A DNA stretch of 64,000 nucleotides from Verrucomicrobia bacterium S94. GTDB taxonomy: Bacteria; Verrucomicrobiota; Kiritimatiellia; Kiritimatiellales; Pontiellaceae. This document shows, piece after piece, positions 57,954 through 64,000 of the stretch. Location of the stretch: the NCBI GenBank assembly GCA_004299845.1, contig CP036201.1:620001-684000 (forward strand), in the 5' to 3' direction. The notes under the pieces were generated by a model. The model searched no databases. It had not been told where the DNA came from and saw only the letters and a program-made list of their open reading frames with translations. Both the position numbers and the translations under genes were made by a program. Position 1 is the first letter of the stretch. Each line of letters starts with the position of its first letter.

Positions 57954-59732
57954 TCAGGGATTGAAAGTCCCTTCTTGTTTGCATTTTATGATGTTTTCCT
58001 GACGGTTTCTCAGTATTTCCTTGTTGGTCCAGACGCCGTGCGGATCACGGTAGGGCAGCCCGCGTGAGGTTTCGCGGATCATTCGGATTTCATGATCCGG
58101 CAGGGGAATTTCAATATCGGTTTCGCGCAGAGCGGCGATGGTTCCTCCACGTGCGCGACCTACCGGATCGGTTTCGCCGACAAAAAAGCCGGCTTCCAGC
58201 AGTCCGGAGCGGACGGGGATTGCCGCGCAGTAGGTTAAAAGCGCAGCGTCCGGTTTCATGACCCGTTTCAGTTTGCGGAAAAAGTCGACGGTCCAGAGTT
58301 CGGCATTGCGCTGTGTGGAAAACGCGTCGAGGAATACCAGATCGTATGTTGTATCCGGAAGTTTAGTGATGGTATATCGCGCATCACCCCAAAGGATCTT
58401 AATTTCCGATTTCCGGTTAATGATTGCGGATTGGTTGCGATGGAGATCGGTCAGAATTTTTTTCCAGTCACAGGAATCGGTTTCTGAAGTCTGGATATTT
58501 TCGGCGGCAGCACCGACGACGCGGCGGTCCATTTCGAGCGCGGTGATGTTCAGTGTTCTGTCCAGGTGCGATGCCCGTTCAAGGGCTGTAAGGCTGTTGT
58601 AGCCGAGTCCGAAACAGATATCCAGAAGCCGGACTTCTTCGTTTTTCAGGCGCGTTTCCAGTTTTCCGGGTACGAGATATTTTTCTTCCGCCTCGAGCCG
58701 TGCGCCTTCGGGGGTGTGGTAATGCTCTTTATAGTCATCGTTCCAGAACGTGATGGAGCCGTCTTTGGTTTCGACGGACTTTAAAGATGTCGGAGCTTTC
58801 GGCTTCGTTGCGCATCTGTCGGCTTTGTTTCCGAGGAAGAGATCGCCCTGTTTCCATTCGCGGCAGGTCATCTGTTGAACAACGTAGTCACGGAACTGAC
58901 CTTTGGCCATGTGCCATCTGGGGGTGATGAGTTCGTCGTCCAGTGTGTCGGTGGTCAGTCGCATAATCGGGATATGCGGCGGCATACGGCGGATAAAATC
59001 CATCAGGTGTTCAGCAAAATCATATTCCATCAGAACGGGCAGGGGCGTCAGGGCGTGTTCAAGCGCCAGAGTCGTTCCTTTTTCGATATGCAGATTATGA
59101 ATTTTTACGGCATCAATCGGAAGTGCTGCGAGCGTGTCGGCCGTCTTCCGGAAATCTTCGGCGGTTTCGCCGGGCAGACCGAGAATGGTATGGACGGCGA
59201 CTTTAATGCCGAGGTCATGCAGATTTTTTATGGCGGTTTCGCTGGAGGCCCAGTTGTGGCCGCGGTTGATACGGTCGAGCGTACGGTCGTGAACGGTCTG
59301 TACGCCGAGTTCGACCCAGACTTCGATGTGTTTGTTTAATTCCACGAGAAAGTCATAGGCCTGCGGTGTGAGGCAGTCGGGGCGGGTTCCGATGCTCACA
59401 GCGGTGAAGTCGAAGGAATCCAGCAGGTCGAGATAGAGCGGCTGCTGACTTTCGCCGAAGGTGGCGGAAAAGGCCTGAATGTAGGCCATGTATTTCTTCG
59501 CATTATAGCGGTCGCGTGCAAAGCGAATGGCTTCGTGCATCTGTTCTTTGACGGTGCCCGCACCGATGGTCTGTACCGCCGCCGAGCCGCGCACATTACA
59601 GAAGGTGCAGCCGCCGGAGCCGTCGGCTTCGCGGTTGGGGCAGCCGAAATTAAAGTCGATCGGCACGCGGAACAGCGGATCGCCATACCGTTCTTTCATG
59701 TAGTCTTTGTATTGAAGGTAGGGTTTGCTCAT
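57954..59732 (-). CDS. Fusion of a YtqA/YhcC-type (MnmL-like) radical SAM enzyme with an MnmC2-like methyltransferase
   Basis: 592 residues. The N-terminal ~310 residues are a TIGR01212-type radical SAM protein with Cys31, Cys42 and Cys45 (CPNREADGSGGCTFC) and the LGVQTVHDRTLDRINRGH motif. A linker with CREWKQGD and KADRCATK follows. The C-terminal ~260 residues resemble the MnmC methyltransferase half: YHTPEGARLEAEEKYL, LLDICFGLGYNSLTALE (SAM-binding glycine loop), LVFLDAFSTQRNAELW, YCAAIPVRSGLLEAGF. The YtqA group (MnmL) has been linked to making the mnm5s2U wobble base with a separate methylase, so the fusion may do two consecutive tRNA steps. It overlaps the pyrC stop by 4 bp (ATGA). Confidence 0.85.
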   Translation of the reverse strand: MSKPYLQYKDYMKERYGDPLFRVPIDFNFGCPNREADGSGGCTFCNVRGSAAVQTIGAGTVKEQMHEAIRFARDRYNAKKYMAYIQAFSATFGESQQPLYLDLLDSFDFTAVSIGTRPDCLTPQAYDFLVELNKHIEVWVELGVQTVHDRTLDRINRGHNWASSETAIKNLHDLGIKVAVHTILGLPGETAEDFRKTADTLAALPIDAVKIHNLHIEKGTTLALEHALTPLPVLMEYDFAEHLMDFIRRMPPHIPIMRLTTDTLDDELITPRWHMAKGQFRDYVVQQMTCREWKQGDLFLGNKADRCATKPKAPTSLKSVETKDGSITFWNDDYKEHYHTPEGARLEAEEKYLVPGKLETRLKNEEVRLLDICFGLGYNSLTALERASHLDRTLNITALEMDRRVVGAAAENIQTSETDSCDWKKILTDLHRNQSAIINRKSEIKILWGDARYTITKLPDTTYDLVFLDAFSTQRNAELWTVDFFRKLKRVMKPDAALLTYCAAIPVRSGLLEAGFFVGETDPVGRARGGTIAALRETDIEIPLPDHEIRMIRETSRGLPYRDPHGVWTNKEILRNRQENIIKCKQEGTFNP

Positions 59733-61045
59733 CGATCAAACAGGAGGCGCTGACCGCGGACGGCGGTGTTGATTTCGCCGTTGGCGTAGGCGACTTCACC
59801 ATTCACGAAAGTGGTGTCGATGGAGGATTTGAAGGTGACGCCTTCGAAGGGCGACCAGCCGCATTTATATTTAATGTTGTCTTTGGTGACGGTGTACGGT
59901 TTTTCGGTGTCGATGAGTACGAGGTCGGCCCAGTAGCCTTCGCGGATAAAACCGCGTTCCAGACATTGGAAAATCCGGGCCGGATTGTGTGCGGTTTTTT
60001 CGGCCACCATTTCAAGCGGGAAGAGTTCCACAGCTGTGGTTATGGCACTTTGAATCAGCGGAAGTCCGGAAGGGGCGGATCCGTAGGGGTTCAGTTTCTC
60101 TTCATAAAGGTGGGGCGCATGGTCGGTGCCGATGGTATCAATCACGCCGTCTTTTACCGCCTGACGAAGGGCGGCGCGGTCGGCTGGTGTTTTGATGGAC
60201 GGGTTGCATTTGATAAACGCCCCTTTTTCAGCGTAGTCGTCGGACGAGAACCAGAGCATATGGGGGCAGGCTTCGCCGGTGATTTTTTTATTTTCCGCGG
60301 CACCGGCTTTGAAGAATTCGAGTTCTTTTGCGGTGGTCAGGTGGAGTACATGAATCTGCGAGCCGTATTGGGTGGCGAGTTCACAGGCGAGTTTGGTGGA
60401 GACATAGCAGGCTTCTTCGGAGCGGATTTTCCAGTGTTCCGTAAACGGGATTTCTTCGCCGAATTTTTCACGTGCGGTTTTTTCGTTTTCACGGATGGTG
60501 TTGGTGTCTTCGCAGTGCAGGGAAATCGGTACTTCCACTTTCCCGAAGATATTTTCAAGCTGTTCGGTGCGGTCGACGAGCAGTCCCCCGGTGGAGGCTC
60601 CCATGAAAAGTTTGACGCCACAGACGGTTTGGGGGTCCATGGCGAGCAGTTCGTCGATGTTGGTATTGGAGGCACCGAGGTGGAAGGAGTAGTTGGCGAT
60701 GCATTTAGTGGCGGCCACTGCAAATTTATCTTCAAGTATTGCATTGGTGATGGCCGCCGGTTTGGTATTCGGCATTTCCATGATGGAGGTGACGCCTCCG
60801 GCGACGGCTGCACCGCTTTCGGAATGCATATCGGCTTTGGCTTCCAGCCCGGGTTCGCGGAAGTGGACGTGACAGTCGATCATACCGGGAAGCAGAGCTT
60901 TTCCGGCAGCGTCGATGACCCGGCAGGCGTCGGCTGGCAGAGCGGGGGCTATGTTATCGATACGACCGTTTTTGATGAGAACGTCGCCTTCGCAGATTTC
61001 GCCTTCATTAACGATGCGTGCGTTGGTAATAAGTGTCGTTTGCAT
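59729..61045 (-). CDS. pyrC: Dihydroorotase
   Basis: 438 residues, the longer multifunctional-type dihydroorotase (AllB/PyrC class I branch). It closes carbamoyl-aspartate to dihydroorotate in pyrimidine synthesis. Metal-binding DCHVHFREPGLE, EMPNTKPA, the carboxylated-Lys region VKLFMGAS, LHCED, HVLHLTTAKE and DTIGTDHAPH are in place. It heads a minus-strand cluster that continues, with a 4-bp ATGA overlap, into the radical SAM fusion and then aroG. Confidence 0.95.
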   Translation of the reverse strand: MQTTLITNARIVNEGEICEGDVLIKNGRIDNIAPALPADACRVIDAAGKALLPGMIDCHVHFREPGLEAKADMHSESGAAVAGGVTSIMEMPNTKPAAITNAILEDKFAVAATKCIANYSFHLGASNTNIDELLAMDPQTVCGVKLFMGASTGGLLVDRTEQLENIFGKVEVPISLHCEDTNTIRENEKTAREKFGEEIPFTEHWKIRSEEACYVSTKLACELATQYGSQIHVLHLTTAKELEFFKAGAAENKKITGEACPHMLWFSSDDYAEKGAFIKCNPSIKTPADRAALRQAVKDGVIDTIGTDHAPHLYEEKLNPYGSAPSGLPLIQSAITTAVELFPLEMVAEKTAHNPARIFQCLERGFIREGYWADLVLIDTEKPYTVTKDNIKYKCGWSPFEGVTFKSSIDTTFVNGEVAYANGEINTAVRGQRLLFDR

Positions 61046-61400
61046 GCGGGGCAGGATACGGAAGCGCTGAAGTTTTTAAATCACGAAATAAACAAAAACG
61101 GTTCTATTTTGTGCGATTTGCGGATTTTACGGTTTTTCCGATGAGAACAGACCGGCGGCCGGTGCCGATGTGGATAATATAAAGTCCCGTCAAAATTAAT
61201 CGGAGTCATCCGGCCGGAGAATTCGCGTATCATTTCAGCCTTTTGATGAATGCCCTTGTTTCGTGGAGTTCAAAGTGTTGACTGAAAAGCGATAAAATGG
61301 ATGATGCCCCCTTTGTTCCAAAGATTGGAATCGTTTTTGGATTGGCTAAAACGGCATTCTATACCAAATTAGTCCCAGTTAACCGAGAGGCACCATTTAT
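61046..61400. other. Intergenic region between divergent pyrC and the Mqn fusion
   Basis: 355 bp. The right side contains the promoter-like pair at 61337-61365 and GAGAGG as ribosome binding site for 61401. No gene is recognised. Confidence 0.5.
61337..61365 (+). promoter_or_regulatory. Candidate sigma-70 promoter of the Mqn fusion gene
   Basis: TTGGAT and TATACC at 17-bp spacing, ~36 bp before the ATG. Only a moderate match to consensus. Confidence 0.35.
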
Positions 61401-63641
61401 ATGAGTAATTTCGTTCAACCCCGTATAAGTGACGAAGAAGCGCTGGACATGCTGAAGAATATGTCGACGGCGGAGCTGATGTACCGCGCGGATCAGATCC
61501 GCCGGGCACGCCACGGTTCGAAAACCTACTATGTGCACAGCCACAATCTCAACCCGACGAATCTCTGTGTGGTTGAATGCAATCTCTGTTCATTCTGGCG
61601 TCCGGAAGGGGCGAAGGATGCCTATATCACAACGCTCGATGATGCACGGAAAAATCTGGAACGTGCGCAGAACTGGAATCTGACAGACCTGCATATTGTC
61701 GGGGGGATGATTCCGGAGCTGGATATCAACTATTATGAAGACCTTTTCTCCCTCGCCCGGGAAATGCTGCCCGGCGTGCTGCTGCAGGGCATGACTGCGG
61801 TTGAGATTCATTGGATTGCCGGAAATGCGGGAATTTCGGTCCGTGAATGTCTTGAGCGGCTGAAAGCCTGCGGCTTCGGATCGATTTCCGGTGGAGGGGC
61901 GGAAATCTTTCATCCGGATGTACGGAAGAAAATTGCCACGACCAAGATTCTGGCCCAGCACTGGCTGGAGGTGCATGAAACCGCCCATGAGCTGGGGATT
62001 CCGACCAATGCCACCATGTTGTTCGGTCATATTGAAAAAGACGAACATCTGATTGATCATCTTTCCAGACTGCGGAACCTTCAGGATAAAACCGGCGGTT
62101 TTCAGGCCGTGATTCCGCTTCCGTTCCAGGCCAATGGAAAAGCACTGGGTATTAAACATACCGTCAGCGGCGACCGGCAGGTCCGCGTGGCGGCGCTGTC
62201 GCGGATTTACTGCGACAACTTCCCGCATGTCCGCATGCTGGTAAACTATATGGACCGCAAACTTCTTGGTGTATTGACACACAGCGGTGTTGACGACATC
62301 GGAGGAACGAGTCTGGAAGAACGTATTGCCAAAGAAGGCGGTGCGCCGCAGAGTCAGAAATTCTTTACCGCGAAAGAAATGGAGGAATTTCTGCTGAATC
62401 ATGGCCATACCCCGATTCTGACCAACAGTGTGTACGATGAACTGATTGCCGATGAAGGCACCATGAAACATACCGGGAATCGGGCCGACAAACCGGTTGA
62501 AGCCGCCCCCGCGATTGCCAATCGTTGGAAACCGATTCTCGACCGTGTCGAGGCGGGAGAGCGGATTAATGCGGAAGAAGCGGCAATTATTTATGATGAA
62601 GCACCGTTCCAGGAGCTGGGCCGTGTGGCGGCGAAACGCCGGCAGGATGCGGTGCCGGGCAATATTGCCACTTATGTTTTTGATAAAAATCTGAACACGA
62701 CCAATGTCTGTGTGGTGGATTGCAAATTCTGTGCGTTTTATACCAAGCAGGAAAAACCCGATGCCTATGTGAAATCGCCGGAGCAGATTGTGGAGCAGGT
62801 GAAAGAGGCCGCCGAGGCGGGTGCCACTCAGATCCTGATTCAGGGCGGTCTGCATCCGGAACTTAAACTGGAATATTATGAACAATGTCTGCGCGGCATC
62901 CGAGACAATGTCGATATCTGGATTCACTCGCTTTCGCCGACTGAAATTGAGTTTATGGCGGCGATGGAGCATATTTCGATCAAAGAGTGCCTGCAGCGTC
63001 TGAAAGATGCCGGGCTGCAGTCGTTGCCGGGTGGCGGGGCGGAAATTCTGAACGACGATATCCGTAAACGTATCAGTCCGAAAAAGACGCGCTCCCAGGC
63101 CTGGCTGGATCTGATGGAGGATGCGCATTCGATTGGTCTGAAAACCACGGCCACGATGGTGTACGGTTTCGGTGAGACTACGGAGCAGCGGATTGAGCAT
63201 TTTATGAAAATTCGCGACCTTCAGGATAAAACCGGTGGTTTTACGGCTTTTATTCCGTGGAGTTTTTCTGCGGATCATACGGATCTTGATTGTCCGCGTC
63301 CTCAGAACGGAGTTGATTACCTTCGCCTGATTGCGATGGCACGGATTATTCTGGATAATGTGCCGCATCTGCAGGCGGGCTGGGTGACGGAAGGCCCGGA
63401 TGTTTCGCAGCTGGCGCTTCAGTACGGAGCCGATGATTACGGCGGTGTGCTGATGACAGAAGAAGTGGTCAGTGCCACCGGTGTTGATTATAAGGTCGAC
63501 GAGGATCTTGTTCTGTTCCTGATCCGTGAGGCGGGCTATGTTCCGGCGCAGCGAACCACGCAGTATGAAATGATCAAAATCTACGACGAGGCCTCTGCAG
63601 AACCGACTGAAGCAGAAATGGCTGTCGCCTACGTGGAGTAA
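61401..63641 (+). CDS. mqnE/mqnC: Fused aminofutalosine synthase (MqnE) - cyclic dehypoxanthinyl futalosine synthase (MqnC)
   Basis: 746 residues with two radical SAM domains. The first (about 1-365) has Cys56, Cys60, Cys63 in CVVECNLCSF and the MqnE-type YYVHSHNLNPTN and RNLQDKTGGFQAVIPLPF. The second (about 385-746) has Cys437, Cys441, Cys444 in CVVDCKFCAFY and MqnC-type GGGAEILNDDIRKRISP and FIPWSF. MqnE makes aminofutalosine from enolpyruvyl-benzoate and SAM; MqnC later cyclises dehypoxanthinyl futalosine. Both act in the futalosine route to menaquinone. Having both in one chain is uncommon. MqnA, MqnB and MqnD are not in the window. Confidence 0.93.
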   Translation: MSNFVQPRISDEEALDMLKNMSTAELMYRADQIRRARHGSKTYYVHSHNLNPTNLCVVECNLCSFWRPEGAKDAYITTLDDARKNLERAQNWNLTDLHIVGGMIPELDINYYEDLFSLAREMLPGVLLQGMTAVEIHWIAGNAGISVRECLERLKACGFGSISGGGAEIFHPDVRKKIATTKILAQHWLEVHETAHELGIPTNATMLFGHIEKDEHLIDHLSRLRNLQDKTGGFQAVIPLPFQANGKALGIKHTVSGDRQVRVAALSRIYCDNFPHVRMLVNYMDRKLLGVLTHSGVDDIGGTSLEERIAKEGGAPQSQKFFTAKEMEEFLLNHGHTPILTNSVYDELIADEGTMKHTGNRADKPVEAAPAIANRWKPILDRVEAGERINAEEAAIIYDEAPFQELGRVAAKRRQDAVPGNIATYVFDKNLNTTNVCVVDCKFCAFYTKQEKPDAYVKSPEQIVEQVKEAAEAGATQILIQGGLHPELKLEYYEQCLRGIRDNVDIWIHSLSPTEIEFMAAMEHISIKECLQRLKDAGLQSLPGGGAEILNDDIRKRISPKKTRSQAWLDLMEDAHSIGLKTTATMVYGFGETTEQRIEHFMKIRDLQDKTGGFTAFIPWSFSADHTDLDCPRPQNGVDYLRLIAMARIILDNVPHLQAGWVTEGPDVSQLALQYGADDYGGVLMTEEVVSATGVDYKVDEDLVLFLIREAGYVPAQRTTQYEMIKIYDEASAEPTEAEMAVAYVE

Positions 63642-63647
63642 AAAGAG

Positions 63648-64000
63648 GTGGCAAAGAATGTGCTCGGCGGGGAGCTGATTCCCTGCAGTGTGGATCCGCT
63701 TACGGGATTTTTCCGCAATGGAAAATGCGATACCCGGGCGGAGGATCAGGGAATGCATACCATCTGTGTTCAGATGACCGATGAATTTCTGGCTTTTTCT
63801 AAATCGGTTGGAAATGATCTGTCAACGCCGATGCCGGAATATGGGTTTCAGGGATGCCGTGAAGGGGATTTCTGGTGCCTCTGTCTTTCCCGCTGGATTC
63901 AGGCGTATGACGCCGGTTATGCCCCGCAAATCCGTCTGGAATCCACTCATGCCTCGGTGCTTGAGTTTCTGGAGCTTGATATCCTCGAAAAGTTTGCTGT
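63648..64000 (+). CDS. DUF2237 family protein, 3' end outside window
   Basis: The GTG at 63648 follows the Mqn fusion stop by 6 bp; a GTG at 63660 is also possible. The ~117 visible residues match DUF2237 closely: NVLGGELIPCSVDPLTGFFRNG, GMHTICVQMTDEFLAFSKSVGNDLSTPMPEYGF, GDFWCLCLSRWIQAYDAG and APQIRLESTHASVLEFL. Function of the family is unknown. The short gap suggests cotranscription with the Mqn gene. Confidence 0.9.
   Translation, partial: MAKNVLGGELIPCSVDPLTGFFRNGKCDTRAEDQGMHTICVQMTDEFLAFSKSVGNDLSTPMPEYGFQGCREGDFWCLCLSRWIQAYDAGYAPQIRLESTHASVLEFLELDILEKFA

Noticed and set aside
59966-61144. Plus-strand frame of ~392 codons opposite pyrC
   Set aside because: Antisense shadow of pyrC.
61590-63758. 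Minus-strand open frame of ~722 codons opposite the Mqn fusion
   Set aside because: Antisense to two clearly conserved radical SAM domains. The product is Arg/His/Phe-rich with no recognisable motif.

Overview
The window looks like a chromosomal segment of a PVC-superphylum bacterium, most plausibly Kiritimatiellota/Verrucomicrobiota. This is inferred from gene content, not from a marker gene. The support is: a DUF1549/DUF1553 - DUF1501 - PPC-domain trio (29706-34981), a futalosine-pathway menaquinone enzyme fusion (61401-63641), large secreted beta-helix proteins, and a homodimeric-type pyruvate dehydrogenase. No rRNA or tRNA gene was seen.

Layout. 1-7680 is an accessory Rhs region. It holds the 3' part of a large rhs gene with a variable C-terminal tip, a small membrane protein that could be its immunity partner, and two REP-associated tyrosine transposases (RAYTs), each bracketed by its own repeat family. 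A ten-unit repeat array runs directly into a displaced rhs core/tip (DUF4329-like) with a possible secreted immunity partner, followed by decayed rhs scraps. 7921-16340 holds secreted or anchored proteins: a giant beta-helix protein, an alpha-solenoid and a CBM96-like protein with a long structured leader. 16590-20476 has a histidine-kinase relic, queA, a pseudopilin, purD and purE. 20631-29534 has a GH18-like protein, a very long PAS/coiled-coil sensor, and a divergent locus in which both directions start from sigma-54-type promoters: an anchored beta-helix protein one way, and a three-gene operon of unknown function (including a 54-aa microprotein) the other way. 29706-34981 is the PVC trio. 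35097-38175 is an SF2 helicase that lacks motif I, overlapping a GIY-YIG nuclease. 38583-48832 mixes a sensor kinase, topB, a cysteine-rich secreted protein, a rhodanese, a transglutaminase-like protein and an outer-membrane TraF-like protein. 48875-64000 is housekeeping: an RNase D-like exonuclease, trmJ, nfo, aceE-aceF, a DnaQ-like exonuclease, aroG, a MnmL/MnmC2-type fusion, pyrC, an MqnE-MqnC fusion and a DUF2237 gene cut by the window end.

Four otherwise well-conserved genes (7921-12905, 16809-17839, 21633-25810, 47058-48832) are each split by one missing base at a G/C homopolymer. Adding one G or C restores every one of them. I therefore annotate them as single genes and flag the runs as probable base-calling errors.

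The least described material is the sigma-54 divergent locus, where the microprotein matches the N-terminus of its 242-aa neighbour, and the RAYT/repeat/orphan-rhs arrangement.
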